Source: Anabaena sp. 4-3 (GTDB lineage Bacteria > Cyanobacteriota > Cyanobacteriia > Cyanobacteriales > Nostocaceae). Taken from it: 64,000 nt of DNA. The DNA lies in contig NZ_LUHJ01000067.1 in assembly GCF_001597745.1 (NCBI RefSeq), positions 1-64,000 on the forward strand, in the 5' to 3' direction. The position numbers and the translations under genes were made by a program. The first letter of the stretch is position 1, and each line of letters opens with the position of its first letter. The notes below the pieces were generated by a model, which did not search any database, was not told where the DNA came from, and saw nothing but the letters and a program-made list of their open reading frames with translations. Shown here piece after piece: positions 28,021 to 37,748 of this stretch.

Positions 28021-28854
28021 CCCTTTACCACCTGTAAAGGTAGCGGATTCGATGAAGTAGCGGTTGAAATAGGCGTAAATACATAAGGCTGGTAGGGTGA
28101 ATACCATAGAAGCAGCCATGATGTAATTCCAATAGCTGATGTATTGACCTTTGAAGCTGTTCAAACCTAAAGGCAGGGTAAACATTTCTGGGTCAAATAA
28201 TATTACTATAGGAAGTAAAAAATTATTCCAACTACCCATAAACACAAATACTGCTTGTGCTGCAAGGGCGGGTTTAGCTAAAGGTAAAATAATATACCTA
28301 AAAATGCCAAATGTATTTAATCCGTCTAGTTGGGCTGCTTCTTCTAATTCTTGGGGAAAGTTGACGAAAAACTGCCGCATCATAAATATAAATGTGGCAT
28401 TTACCATACTAGGTATAATCATTCCCTGATAAGAATTCAGCCAACCAATTGCTTTTAAAATTAAAAATGTGGGTATCAGTGTGATTTGTGCTGGTACTGC
28501 TAAGACTGCCAAAATTAACAAAAACCAGAAATTTCTCCCGAAAAAGCGCAGTCTAGCTAAGGCGTAACCCGCCATCGAATTAAACAGCAAGTTGAAACCT
28601 GTGACGCTGACAGCAATGAAGATACTATTGAATAACCAGCGTAAAAATAGGGGTTCTTGTAAAAAGATTTGCTTGTAGTTATCAAGGGTAAAATGTTTCG
28701 GTAAAAAATTAGGCTCACCACTGATAATTTCTGAGAGGGGCTTAAATGATGCCGACAACGCCCAAATAAAGGGAATTAAGGTGATGATGGCATATACAGT
28801 TAAGACTATGTATAAAAGCAATTTTAGCCAGGAAAATCTAGAGAGAATTTTCAC
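28018..28854 (-). CDS. Sugar ABC transporter permease, MalG type
   Basis: The 278-residue membrane protein has six helices and the cytoplasmic coupling loop EEAAQLDGLNTFGIFRYIILP characteristic of carbohydrate-uptake permeases (shown here in part: EEAAQLDG). It pairs with the upstream MalF-type permease, whose stop overlaps its start by four bases (ATGA). No ATPase gene is nearby, so a shared ATPase elsewhere must energise it. The last codons run into an STRR array. Confidence 0.92.
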   Translation of the reverse strand: MKILSRFSWLKLLLYIVLTVYAIITLIPFIWALSASFKPLSEIISGEPNFLPKHFTLDNYKQIFLQEPLFLRWLFNSIFIAVSVTGFNLLFNSMAGYALARLRFFGRNFWFLLILAVLAVPAQITLIPTFLILKAIGWLNSYQGMIIPSMVNATFIFMMRQFFVNFPQELEEAAQLDGLNTFGIFRYIILPLAKPALAAQAVFVFMGSWNNFLLPIVILFDPEMFTLPLGLNSFKGQYISYWNYIMAASMVFTLPALCIYAYFNRYFIESATFTGGKG

Positions 28855-29759
28855 GCTTTTTCACCTCCAAACAATCGCCTTTGTAGTAGCGTAACGGCAA
28901 TAATTATCACAGCTAATACAAAGGCGATCGCCGCAGCATATCCCATCTGTAAATAGCGAAATACATTTTGATAAATCAGCAACACTACCGTGAGTGTGGC
29001 ATTATTAGGGCCACCAGTACCACCAGAAAAAATATAAGACTGATCAAATAATTGAAAAGTGCCAATTATGCCTATGACGACAACAAAGAATGTTACAGGT
29101 TGCAAAATGGGAATCGTAATATAAATAAATTTTTGCCACCAATTAGCACCATCAATTTCTGCGGCTTCATAAATTTTTTGCGGAATATCTTGCAAAGCTG
29201 CTAAATATATCACCATATAAAACGGTGCAGTTGACCAAATATTCATAATCATAATACCTTTGAGGGCAACGGCTGGATCACCTAACCAGTTATAGGTAGG
29301 TAAACCCAGAAAAGCCAAAAAATCATTGAGTAAACCATCAGTGTTATAAATCCACATAAAGATAAGGGTTAACACCGCCGAAGAAGTCACTGTTGGTAAA
29401 AAATAAAGAATACGCCACCAATTTCTCGCACGAATTCCTGAATTTAAACTTACTGCTAAAAGTAAAGCCAAAATCGTTTGACTGGGTACAACAATGGCGA
29501 CGTATTCGGCTGTATTTTTCAGTGCAATTCCCACCTGTGCATCATTAACTAATCGGTTAAAGTTATGCAAACCAATAAACTCGTAACTAATACCGCCTAA
29601 AAGTTGCACTTTATGTAGCGAAAGAAAAACAGCGTAGAGAATCGGCAGCAAGACAAAAGTACCTAAAACCAGAATGGCGGGCATCATGAACATATACCCC
29701 ACCAGACTATCTGTAATGTTCCACCTGGGTTCTCTTCTGTGTCTGCGCTGAATCAACAC
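28851..29759 (-). CDS. Sugar ABC transporter permease, MalF type (possible GlsP)
   Basis: This is the partner permease (302 residues, six helices) with the coupling motif YEAAEIDGANWWQKF. Next to petE-psbV, the pair occupies the place I recall for all0260-all0261 in Anabaena sp. PCC 7120, where All0261 (GlsP) was described as a glucoside-transporter permease affecting septal junctions. That identification rests on memory of gene order, not on a search. Start ATG at 29759 reads MLIQRRHRREPRWN. Confidence 0.9.
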   Translation of the reverse strand: MLIQRRHRREPRWNITDSLVGYMFMMPAILVLGTFVLLPILYAVFLSLHKVQLLGGISYEFIGLHNFNRLVNDAQVGIALKNTAEYVAIVVPSQTILALLLAVSLNSGIRARNWWRILYFLPTVTSSAVLTLIFMWIYNTDGLLNDFLAFLGLPTYNWLGDPAVALKGIMIMNIWSTAPFYMVIYLAALQDIPQKIYEAAEIDGANWWQKFIYITIPILQPVTFFVVVIGIIGTFQLFDQSYIFSGGTGGPNNATLTVVLLIYQNVFRYLQMGYAAAIAFVLAVIIIAVTLLQRRLFGGEKA

Positions 29760-29867
29760 AAATATACCTCCACTTCATCTGCTATCAACCTGATTGTAGC
29801 GATGCGTGGTGAGTAAATTGTGCGGAAATTCTGTTAGTAAAGTATTACTCTCAATTGACTCACAGCT

Positions 29868-29987
29868 ATGAATATCAACAATCGAATAAATTTTAATTCC
29901 TTGCTAAAGTATGAATGTGTTTCATATTATGCCCTTTCTTTAGATAGAGGTGAAACTAAATCAGCTAGGTTAAGTTTTACTCATTAG
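29868..29987 (+). CDS. Possible 39-residue small protein
   Basis: ATG at 29868 opens 39 codons to a TAG at 29985, and an intrinsic-terminator-like hairpin follows 26 bases later on the same strand. The product (starting MNINNRINFNSLLKYECVS, ending LSFTH) has no recognisable motif, signal or membrane segment. There is no good ribosome-binding site. The terminator is the main reason to list it. It may instead mark a small RNA. Confidence 0.25.
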   Translation: MNINNRINFNSLLKYECVSYYALSLDRGETKSARLSFTH

Positions 29988-30013
29988 AACTGGTTCACAC
30001 TCAAAGTAATAAT

Positions 30014-30047
30014 AGCTCCTAAAGATATATTTTAGGAGCTTTATTTA
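30014..30047 (+). terminator. Intrinsic terminator-like hairpin with no confident gene upstream
   Basis: AGCTCCTAAA (30014-30023) pairs perfectly with TTTAGGAGCT (30031-30040) across a seven-base loop, and TTATTTAA follows. It is oriented for plus-strand transcription, but the only upstream candidate is the 39-codon frame at 29868. Confidence 0.7.
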
Positions 30048-30195
30048 ATGTTTGATTTCTCAAAAAAACTCAGTAAACTTCTGTTACCTGTTCTCTATTC
30101 CCTTTTTAATAATAAAATCGGATTCCTATATGTGAAAAATATGATGGCAAGCGATTTGTTACTGAATTATTAATTAACTTAAAGGAGTAGCATCT

Positions 30196-31212
30196 ATGCA
30201 ACTCAAACCAATCAATCAGCAAGTTGTTTCTGTGGTTGGGGCTTCTAGTGGTATTGGTCGTCAAGCCGCTTTACAATTTGCTCAACGGGGTGCCAAGGTA
30301 GTTGTCTCGGCTCGTAGCCAATCGGGATTAGAATCTTTAGTGGAGGAAATCCGAGGCTTTGGGGGTGAAGCGAGTTATATAGTTGCCAAGGTGGAGGTAT
30401 TTGAAGAAGTCCAGGCGATCGCAAATCAAACTGTAGAACTTTACGGTAGACTCGACACCTGGGTACACGTTCCGGCTATAGGTTTATTTGCCACCTTTGA
30501 TCAAACTACCCCAGAAGAATTTAAACACGTGATTGATGTGGATTTGATGGGACAGGTATATGGGGCAATGGCAGCACTTCCCCATCTCAAACGTGAGGGC
30601 AGGGGGGCATTGATTCATATTTCTTCAATGGAAGGTAGGCGATCGCTACCCTATCAAAGTGCCTATTCTGCCGCTAAACACGGGGTTGAGGGCTTTGTGG
30701 AAGCCATGCGTTTAGAATTGCAACATGAAAATTGGCCTATCAGTGTCACCAGTATCAAACCTGCCGTAATCAATACTCCATTCTGGAATAATGGTTTAAC
30801 AAAGTTAGGTGTCAAACCTGTCGGGATACCCCCTTATTATGATCCTCGGTTGGTAGCTGATGCCATTTTGTATACAGCCGAACATCCAACCCGTGACTTT
30901 TTAGTTGGGGATGCGGCTAAAGTATTAGATGTGTTGCAGAGGCTGTCACCAGGGTTAGTAGATTCATTTTTATTACGTGTTGCCTTCTCGATGCAACGCA
31001 GTTCTGAACCCAAATCAGCCGATGCACCAAATAATTTTGATCAGCCGGTTGCAGAAGAAGACAGAATAGACGGTGATTTTAGCAACCGAGTTATACCCAG
31101 TATTACTGATGTGTTAGATAAAAATCCCTTGCTGCAATGGGGGGCGATCGCTACCGGGGCTATCTTTGTATTACTGGCAGTTCAAACATTCAAACAAAAA
31201 GGTAGTATCTAA
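30196..31212 (+). CDS. SDR family oxidoreductase with C-terminal membrane anchor
   Basis: The classical short-chain dehydrogenase pattern is present: GASSGIG at about 16-22, an SSMEG serine and YSAAK (catalytic Tyr-Lys) at about 155-160. The usual NNAG is replaced by HVPAIG. After the 250-residue SDR core comes an acidic linker and a C-terminal membrane helix (GAIATGAIFVLLAVQTF). AAAGGAGTAG precedes ATG 30196. Substrate unknown. It lies between the sugar permeases and their presumed binding protein but on the opposite strand, followed by a DUF4383 gene. Confidence 0.88.
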   Translation: MQLKPINQQVVSVVGASSGIGRQAALQFAQRGAKVVVSARSQSGLESLVEEIRGFGGEASYIVAKVEVFEEVQAIANQTVELYGRLDTWVHVPAIGLFATFDQTTPEEFKHVIDVDLMGQVYGAMAALPHLKREGRGALIHISSMEGRRSLPYQSAYSAAKHGVEGFVEAMRLELQHENWPISVTSIKPAVINTPFWNNGLTKLGVKPVGIPPYYDPRLVADAILYTAEHPTRDFLVGDAAKVLDVLQRLSPGLVDSFLLRVAFSMQRSSEPKSADAPNNFDQPVAEEDRIDGDFSNRVIPSITDVLDKNPLLQWGAIATGAIFVLLAVQTFKQKGSI

Positions 31213-31459
31213 AAAATATTTATTTCCAGACTTAATACTGTCTTTTGATAGAGTCAAATCTCCACAATTTGAGTTGAATAGTAAGTGTTGTCACCCATTT
31301 TTTTTAGAGACGCGATCAATCGTGTCTGTAAATGCTCGTGTCTGTCAATCATCCATATTTCTGACAGAAGAATTCAGCCGCAAAATAAATAGCTCATGCT
31401 GAGATTCTAGCAGCAATTAGTAAATTTTGAAATTGCATACACCAGGGAGAAAATAGAAT

Positions 31460-31939
31460 ATGCAAAACATCAGCACAGCAAAAATGACAGAACGTTACTG
31501 CGCTTTAGCCATCGGAGTTATCTATTTACTGTTGGGTTTAGCCGGATTCATTCCCGCTTTTGTTTCATTACCAGGAACAACTGCATCTTATATTCCCGCC
31601 GATGTTGCTCCTACCGCCTACGCTGCTGGATTTGGTTATATCTTTGGTTTATTTCCCACCAACTTTTTACATAACTTAGTACGTTGTGGTGTAGGATTGT
31701 GGGGCATAACATCTTACACAAGTGCTAGCAGTAGTCGAATATTCAATCGGGCTTTTGCCGTTGGTTATATAGTGCTAGCAATCATGGGATTATTACCCTT
31801 TGCCAAAACATTTTTCGGCTTAATGCCCTTGTTTGGTAATAACGTTTTGATCAATGCCTTATCAGCGATCGCTGCTGGTTACTATGGGATTATCATACCA
31901 GCCAAAGTAGCCGGTGTGAATGTCTCACAAAACATTTAG
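31460..31939 (+). CDS. DUF4383 family membrane protein
   Basis: The 159-residue protein has four membrane helices (about 14-34, 55-80, 92-118, 130-152) and the DUF4383 features FPTNFLHNLVR between helices 2 and 3 and a C-terminal NALSAIAAGYYG. CAGGGAGA lies before ATG 31460. It follows the SDR gene on the same strand after 247 bases. Function of the family is unknown; members are often stress-related. Confidence 0.85.
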   Translation: MQNISTAKMTERYCALAIGVIYLLLGLAGFIPAFVSLPGTTASYIPADVAPTAYAAGFGYIFGLFPTNFLHNLVRCGVGLWGITSYTSASSSRIFNRAFAVGYIVLAIMGLLPFAKTFFGLMPLFGNNVLINALSAIAAGYYGIIIPAKVAGVNVSQNI

Positions 31940-31941
31940 GA

Positions 31942-32043
31942 AATGGGGTGGGGACTCTTGACTGGGGATTGGGTAAAAGTTCTTCTCCCCGGTTCCTCCG
32001 CTTCCTCCGCTTCCTCCGCTTCCTCCGCTTCCTCCGCTTCTTC
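31942..32043. repeat. STRR block with TTCCTCCGC nonamers
   Basis: A G-rich stretch (GGGGTGGGGACTCTTGACTG) is followed by five exact tandem copies of TTCCTCCGC (about 31993-32038). The array fills the gap between the convergent DUF4383 and binding-protein genes. Confidence 0.9.
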
Positions 32044-32044
32044 T

Positions 32045-33295
32045 CTATTTCAAGGCTTCAATCTGCTGATTAGCTTCATATTGCGCCCGCAACATAGCCT
32101 GTTTTAATGGCTGCTGCCCTAACAAAGCACTGATAAACTGGTTATCAAAATTATCCACAATCGGGGCTGGATGTTTACCAACTTGCCAAGGTGTAGCATA
32201 ATTAACACCAGCAACTAAAGGCGACCTGAGCAACTCTTGGTCATATCCTAACTTTTCGGCTACTGATTTGCGAGTTGGTAAAGCAAACCCTGTTCCTGTC
32301 CATTTCTCCATTCCCACCTTACCTGTGAGATAAGAAATTAACTCCCAAGCTTCAGCTTTATGTTTTGACTGCTGATTCATCACGTAGGCAACAGTAAAAA
32401 CCATCGTGCCTTTTTTATGATTAATAGTTGGGATTTCTGCGGTAGCAAACTCCAGTTGAGGAAAGGTTGCTTGTAGGTAGGGAATTGTCCAATTACCTTC
32501 AATTACCATTGCTACCTTACCCTGTCCAAACATTTCACTACCTGAGTTTGTCCCCACATCGGATTTTTGGGCGGAGGAACGATCTAGGCGATATTGGTCT
32601 ATCACTAACTGTAAACCCTGTAAAGCTTGCTGGCTAGCAAATGCCGCATCACCGTTTGAGTCAACGACTTGTCCACCAAAGGCTTTAATTTTGTAAGCTT
32701 GACGGGCTAATTCTGGCATCTCTCCAAAGCCATATTTGTTGAGTTTACCTGTTAATTGTTTTGAATAAGCGCGTAGTTCTTCCCAAGTAGTTGGCGGAGT
32801 GTTTAACCCAGTCGCCGCAAAGGCTTGTTTGTTATAGAATAACGCCAAGGTGGAATAGTCTTTGGGTAGACCGTAGATATGATTTTGATACTGAAAGCTG
32901 TTTAATAAGGTGGGTTCAAAGTCTGCTAGGTCAAAAGCTGGGGTAATGTAATTATCTAGAGGTGCTAAGACATTCTGACTCATCAAGAAAGGAGCTTCTA
33001 GCGCGTCTAGATAAAATACATCTGGCGCGGCTTCTCCAACCAAGCGAGTTTTGATCACATCCATGTATTGATCAGAAATTACCTCATATTTCACCTTGAT
33101 GTGGGGATGTTGTGCCTCAAAGTCTTGCAGAACTTGTTTTAATAATTTTTGCTCTACTGGTGAACCTCCCCATCCACTGAGTTTCACGGTGATGTGACTG
33201 GGTGGAGAGGTTGGGAATTGTAGACTATGGAAACCAATAATCAAAATAGCGATCGCGATCGCTATTCCCCAAAAATACCAAACTCTTCTTTTCAT
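32045..33295 (-). CDS. Extracellular sugar-binding protein (family 1) of an ABC importer
   Basis: The 416-residue protein has an N-terminal hydrophobic segment (MKRRVWYFWGIAIAIAILII, continuing to about 27) without a lipobox cysteine, so it may be membrane-tethered by the uncleaved helix. The mature part is a family 1 solute-binding protein: VEQKLLKQVLQDFEAQHP, APDVFYLDALEAPF, KDYSTLALFYNKQAF and GMEKWTGTGFALPTRKS. Start ATG 33295 is chosen over a TTG at 33337. It is the likely partner of the permeases at 28018-29759, separated from them by two plus-strand genes. Confidence 0.9.
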   Translation of the reverse strand: MKRRVWYFWGIAIAIAILIIGFHSLQFPTSPPSHITVKLSGWGGSPVEQKLLKQVLQDFEAQHPHIKVKYEVISDQYMDVIKTRLVGEAAPDVFYLDALEAPFLMSQNVLAPLDNYITPAFDLADFEPTLLNSFQYQNHIYGLPKDYSTLALFYNKQAFAATGLNTPPTTWEELRAYSKQLTGKLNKYGFGEMPELARQAYKIKAFGGQVVDSNGDAAFASQQALQGLQLVIDQYRLDRSSAQKSDVGTNSGSEMFGQGKVAMVIEGNWTIPYLQATFPQLEFATAEIPTINHKKGTMVFTVAYVMNQQSKHKAEAWELISYLTGKVGMEKWTGTGFALPTRKSVAEKLGYDQELLRSPLVAGVNYATPWQVGKHPAPIVDNFDNQFISALLGQQPLKQAMLRAQYEANQQIEALK

Positions 33296-33504
33296 CACAA
33301 TCACAATCCCGATATCTCTAACATAGCGGGATGTCAACCATTCAACGCTATTTTGTAACTAGGGATTGATATTTAACTCTTGTGAAGTTTTGTTGAGAAA
33401 TGTAAGGTAAAATATCGAAGAATTGCCACCAAAGCTATTGAGTGTAAACTAAATAACTCAATTAATTAACTTATATTGGGGTGTTTTACCCATAAATATT
33501 ATCT

Positions 33505-34914
33505 ATGGATTCGGTTCAGGTTGAAACAGCTTCACCTCTAATTCTGGAACTTCCCCAGATTAGTCAGCCCCAAGCTATACTCACTCCTACCCCTAAATCT
33601 AGCACCCGATTTAATAAAAATGCGATTCGCACCAGTTTAAAAGCTTCAACTACCGATGCGGTGTTTGCGGCAATTTTTTCGTTGGCGACTGGGGGAATTT
33701 TGCTGAGTAATTTCTTGGTAGAGTTAGAGGCTAGCCCGGTAGTGTTTGGGATGATGTCTTCAATTCCCATGCTAGTAAATCTGGTTCAGCCTTTGGGTGC
33801 TTATTTGTCTGAACGTAGCACCAGCAGATTTTACTATTCTCTACAGACGTTTGGCATTGCTCGGCTGTTGTGGCTAATTTTATTGCTGGGGGTTGTTGGT
33901 TTTAGTTGGGGATGGGTGAATTCCCAACAATTAGTCATATTGACTTTGTTAATTGTCTTTGTGACTCACCTGTTAGGGGGGTTGGGAAGCGCATCTTGGT
34001 TAAGTTGGTTAGCCATGATAGTTCCCCGACAGTTGCGAGGGAGGTATTTTGGTGTACGCAATAGTGCGGCTAGTCTGACTAATTTGGTGTGTGTACCTGT
34101 AGCGGGGTTGTTAATTTCCCATTGGTATGGCGGTACTCTGCAAGGTTATGGTGTCGTGCTGTTGGTGAGTATCGTTTTTGGTATTCTCAGCTTGGGATGT
34201 CAGTATTTCAAGATAGATATTAATCCGCAAGTGCAGAACAATATTGTTCAGTATCCACGCGAGCAAGTGGAAAATAGCAATACAGCTAAATCTGTCACGA
34301 CAACTGAGACTACAGCAGAAACCGCTACTAGCAGTCTGTGGAAAAATTCCAACTTTTTGGTGTTTCTGTTTTACTCTGCCTTGTGGATGCTAGCAGTGAA
34401 TCTCAGCGCACCTTTTTTTAACTTGTATATGCTGGATACGCTGCATTTGGATGTGAGTTGGGTAACGCTTTATGCTAGTTTGCAAGCGGGAGCCAATATG
34501 CTGATGATGATGTTGTGGGGTAAGTTAGCAGATAAAATTGGCAATCGTTTAATTTTGATTTTTATTGGTGTGTTAGTAGCAGTCACACCATTTTTATGGT
34601 TAGGGATAGATACTAATAACTTGGACTTATGGCTGTGGTTGCCAATATTACATATTTTAACTGGTGGGAGTTGGGCAGCTATTGACTTATGTAACAACAA
34701 TATGCAGTTAGAAATTGCCCCCATCAAAAACCAGTCACTTTATTTTGCGATCGCTTCGGCTGTGGCTGGCTTTAGTGGTGCTTTAGGCACAACTATCGGC
34801 AGCTGCATCGCCCAATTTGCTCAACATGGCGGTTTATTGGGACTATTTGCGCTTTCGGGAATGTTGCGCCTAGTGGCTTTAATGCCGTTGGTATTTGTGC
34901 AAGAGGAAAGTTAG
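33505..34914 (+). CDS. MFS transporter
   Basis: The 469 residues contain about 12 membrane helices in two halves, joined by a long cytoplasmic loop (about 240-275, rich in Thr/Glu). An RYFGVRNSAAS stretch after helix 4 and the cytoplasmic loop GKLADKIGNR after helix 8 show the MFS loop motif. A soluble N-terminal tail of 45 residues precedes helix 1. Substrate cannot be told; export of a small metabolite is likely. It converges with accD across an STRR array. Confidence 0.88.
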   Translation: MDSVQVETASPLILELPQISQPQAILTPTPKSSTRFNKNAIRTSLKASTTDAVFAAIFSLATGGILLSNFLVELEASPVVFGMMSSIPMLVNLVQPLGAYLSERSTSRFYYSLQTFGIARLLWLILLLGVVGFSWGWVNSQQLVILTLLIVFVTHLLGGLGSASWLSWLAMIVPRQLRGRYFGVRNSAASLTNLVCVPVAGLLISHWYGGTLQGYGVVLLVSIVFGILSLGCQYFKIDINPQVQNNIVQYPREQVENSNTAKSVTTTETTAETATSSLWKNSNFLVFLFYSALWMLAVNLSAPFFNLYMLDTLHLDVSWVTLYASLQAGANMLMMMLWGKLADKIGNRLILIFIGVLVAVTPFLWLGIDTNNLDLWLWLPILHILTGGSWAAIDLCNNNMQLEIAPIKNQSLYFAIASAVAGFSGALGTTIGSCIAQFAQHGGLLGLFALSGMLRLVALMPLVFVQEES

Positions 34915-35020
34915 GGACTGGAAGGGACTGGGGACTGGGTATTGGGGATTGGGTACTGGGGACTGGGAAATAATTTCTACCTTGTCTACCTTGTCTACCT
35001 TGTCTACCTTGTCTACCTCA
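34914..35020. repeat. STRR block (GGGGACTGGGTATT, then CTACCTTGT)
   Basis: G-rich heptamers (34914-34968) are followed by four exact CTACCTTGT nonamers (about 34977-35012). It lies between convergent MFS and accD genes. Confidence 0.9.
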
Positions 35021-35034
35021 TCCCCCTCATTTCT

Positions 35035-35985
35035 TTACTCAGCAGCTGTGGAACTAAGACTCATTGTCTCCCACAGCACCATAGGGGGGGCGGTGGGGAT
35101 GGGTTGATGTAAAGCAATGAGTTTTGCTAAGGTGTTCTTTAATTGGGTACGGGATACAATGTCATCCACAAAGCCGTGCTTGAGTAAGTCTTCCGCCGTT
35201 TGAAAATCTTCTGGTAGTTTTTCTCTCAGGGTTTGCTCAATCACACGCCGACCAGCAAAACCAATTGTGGCTTTTGGTTCTGCTAAAATAATATCGCCCA
35301 ACATGGCAAAACTAGCGGTAACGCCGCCTGTGGTGGGATTGGTTAATACAGGAATGTAAAGTAATTTAGCATCACGGTGACGTTCTAAGGCGGCGGAAAT
35401 TTTCGCCATCTGCATGAGAGAAAGCATACCTTCTTGCATTCTCGCGCCGCCGGAGGTGCAGACGATAACTACAGGGTAACGTCGTTGGGTGGCTTGTTCA
35501 ATGAGGCGGGTAATTTTTTCGCCGACGACGGAACCCATACTACCGCCCATGAAGCGGAAATCCATCACGGCGAGAGCAACTGGTAAGCCGTTGATTTGTC
35601 CTAAACCGGTTTTAACTGCATCCAGTAACCCCAGTTTTTCTTCCATTTCCCGCAGGCGATCGCTATATGGTTTGCGATCGCGAAACTGCAAAGGATCAGT
35701 AGGCCGCAGATTTTCATCCATTGCCCTCCAAGTGTTTTGATCTATCAACTGGCGGATGCGTTCATCACTATCCACACGATTATGATGTCCACATTCCACA
35801 CACACCATCTGATTGGCTAACAGGTCTTTAGTATAGGTCAAGACACCACACTTAGGACATTTATGCCACAGTCCATCAGCAATCTCACGTTCTTGACGTT
35901 CTAGATTTGTGGTTCCCGATTTACGTCTATTTGCAAACCAATCAAATAGAGACTTTAAACCGCGTGATTCTTCGTTGTTTGCCAT
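35035..35985 (-). CDS. accD: Acetyl-CoA carboxylase carboxyltransferase subunit beta
   Basis: AccD with AccA transfers CO2 from biotin to acetyl-CoA, the first step of fatty acid synthesis. The zinc ribbon is complete (Cys43, Cys46, Cys62, Cys65: CPKC...CVEC), and the carboxyltransferase core has [20 protein letters not shown] and [15 protein letters not shown]. Start ATG at 35985 (MANNEESRG) gives the normal 316 residues; the open frame extends 14 codons further to a TTG but those residues do not belong to the family. Confidence 0.97.
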   Translation of the reverse strand: MANNEESRGLKSLFDWFANRRKSGTTNLERQEREIADGLWHKCPKCGVLTYTKDLLANQMVCVECGHHNRVDSDERIRQLIDQNTWRAMDENLRPTDPLQFRDRKPYSDRLREMEEKLGLLDAVKTGLGQINGLPVALAVMDFRFMGGSMGSVVGEKITRLIEQATQRRYPVVIVCTSGGARMQEGMLSLMQMAKISAALERHRDAKLLYIPVLTNPTTGGVTASFAMLGDIILAEPKATIGFAGRRVIEQTLREKLPEDFQTAEDLLKHGFVDDIVSRTQLKNTLAKLIALHQPIPTAPPMVLWETMSLSSTAAE

Positions 35986-36555
35986 TTTTATCTTATTCAA
36001 GTGGGTACGAGGTCGAAAACAGGTCAAGTAGTTCTGGAAAATTATTTATCTTAGTCCTCAGTCATTACTGATTCACTATTGATTATCAATCCTTAACTCT
36101 TGACTCCATCGCCAAACTACGCTTATAAGCAATTCAGACCTAATTTTGCATCTTTGGTTGCCAGCTTAACGAAAATACTGATACCAATACAAGTCTCTTG
36201 TTCGTCTCATCAGGAGAAATGTATTAGCAAAATCAAAAACACTGGAATACCAACCCCAAAACAGGATGCTTTTCCCCAACCCCCAGCTTGAAGTCTTGCC
36301 CCTAAGATTGTTATTGGTGTCGCTAGTTGATGAGCAGTCAGCATCTAAGTACATTTAGTTATGCGTGCTAACAGGTACTTTTTGTTTAGAGGGTGATACT
36401 GGTTACAAGCTAATATTACCAAACTGTCAAGCGTAAATGGGGTAATCAACGTTACAGTCATCAAAAATTTAGGGTGCTAATTATGGGGATTAGGCACTCG
36501 AAGGGATGAGGTAAAGGTTCTTTTCCTCCGCTTCCTCTGCTTCTTCCTGACGCTT
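35986..36555. other. Intergenic region without a recognisable gene
   Basis: The 570 bases between accD and the prepilin peptidase gene carry the accD promoter. Short frames on both strands (about 62 codons) have no ribosome-binding site. TTCCTCCGCTTCCTCTGC near 36523 is a short STRR remnant. Confidence 0.5.
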
Positions 36556-37365
36556 CTAAAAAAATAATCGCAGGTAAGCAGATAAAATCGCTTCGCCACC
36601 CAAGAGGGTGAAGAATGCGCCACTAGCTAAAAAGGGGCCAAACGGTATTTTTTGCCCCCATTTGCGTTGGGAAAGCATAATTGCGCTGATACCTACTACA
36701 GCCCCTAACGTACAGGCGATAAATCCTGCTAAAAGTAAATACTTCCAACCTAGCCAAGCACCCATCATCGCGGCTAGTTTGGCATCTCCTGCACCCATTG
36801 CTTCTTTTTGCAGGAAAATACCGAGAAGTGCGATCGCCTCAAACAACCATAAGCCTAACACAGCTCCTACTATGCCCATCATCAAATGTTTGATGACTCC
36901 GGCAACGCTAGCTTCAGTCAAATAACCCACTACCATTTGAAAGATTATCCCCAACACCAACCCCGACTTAGTAAGGGCATTGGGTAAAGTCATAGTATCT
37001 AAGTCAATCAAAGATAATGCTAATAACCAACTACAAAAAGCCCAATATCCTATAGTGAGTATCGAAACGTGAAATAAAAAGAAGATGATCACAAAAATTA
37101 TCCCTGTTACCGCCTCTACCACTGGGTAACGCAGAGAAATCTTACTTTTACAATAACGACATCGCCCTTTTAACCATAGCCAGCCCAATACAGGCACATT
37201 ATCATAAGCTTTTAGCTGGTTTAAACAATGGGGACAACGGGAAGGCGGCCAAAGAATTGATAATTTTGCAGGTAATCGATAAACTACAACATTGATAAAG
37301 CTGCCAATAGATGCACCCAAGGCGAAGACAATCATACTCGCCAGGGCTACTAACAAATTATCCAT
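36556..37365 (-). CDS. pilD: Prepilin peptidase (type 4, A24 family)
   Basis: This membrane aspartyl protease cleaves and N-methylates type IV prepilins and pseudopilins, needed for motility and DNA uptake. The N-terminal methyltransferase region contains the two CxxC zinc pairs (CPHC and CRYC), and the protease domain has the two catalytic aspartates in LIDLDTMTLP and GAGDAK. About eight membrane helices. ATG 37365 (MDNLLVALAS) is preferred; a GTG at 37380 would add five residues. No other pil genes are in the window. Confidence 0.95.
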   Translation of the reverse strand: MDNLLVALASMIVFALGASIGSFINVVVYRLPAKLSILWPPSRCPHCLNQLKAYDNVPVLGWLWLKGRCRYCKSKISLRYPVVEAVTGIIFVIIFFLFHVSILTIGYWAFCSWLLALSLIDLDTMTLPNALTKSGLVLGIIFQMVVGYLTEASVAGVIKHLMMGIVGAVLGLWLFEAIALLGIFLQKEAMGAGDAKLAAMMGAWLGWKYLLLAGFIACTLGAVVGISAIMLSQRKWGQKIPFGPFLASGAFFTLLGGEAILSAYLRLFF

Positions 37366-37444
37366 ATATTTATTTGTCACAAGTCCTGAGTCATTTTTCG
37401 TCTATATTGCCCACTTTTTCTAGAGTAAGTTCACTTTTACTCCC

Positions 37445-37487
37445 AACTAACGACTAATGACTGATGACTAATAACTAATAACTAATA
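37445..37487. repeat. STRR block (ACTAATG heptamers)
   Basis: Six or so degenerate ACTAATG/ACTAATA heptamers lie at the 3' end of the small gene that follows on the minus strand. Confidence 0.75.
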
Positions 37488-37748
37488 CATATGAGATTCA
37501 ATTTGGCTCAACGGCACAAAACACTCTTGAGGTAAGAGAACTGGTTGGTTAGTAAAAATCACCTTACCCCGGAGATTCACCCGATTGATTGCCACTCCTG
37601 ACGGCTGGCCTGCTATTTCTGGGTGTACTTCGCAGTGGGTGTAGTAAATTTGCCCCGCAGCTCTGATGATAGCAGGATCAATCAAAGGCGATTGATTTCT
37701 GGGAGCAGTAAAATTAGCTTTTACCTGTTCTTGTCTTAAAGCGTACAC
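37482..37748 (-). CDS. Small conserved-looking protein of unknown function
   Basis: An 88-residue frame starting at GTG 37748 (MYALRQEQVKANF) ends within an STRR array. Its composition is balanced and protein-like: SPLIDPAIIRAAGQIYYTHC, then NRVNLRGKVIFTNQPVLLP. There is no signal, membrane segment or known motif. I do not recognise the family. The lack of a competing gene on the other strand supports it, but the start is weak. Confidence 0.5.
   Translation of the reverse strand: MYALRQEQVKANFTAPRNQSPLIDPAIIRAAGQIYYTHCEVHPEIAGQPSGVAINRVNLRGKVIFTNQPVLLPQECFVPLSQIESHMY

Noticed and set aside
31166-31402. 78-codon frame overlapping the end of the SDR gene
   Set aside because: It starts inside the SDR gene in another frame and has no ribosome-binding site or family match.
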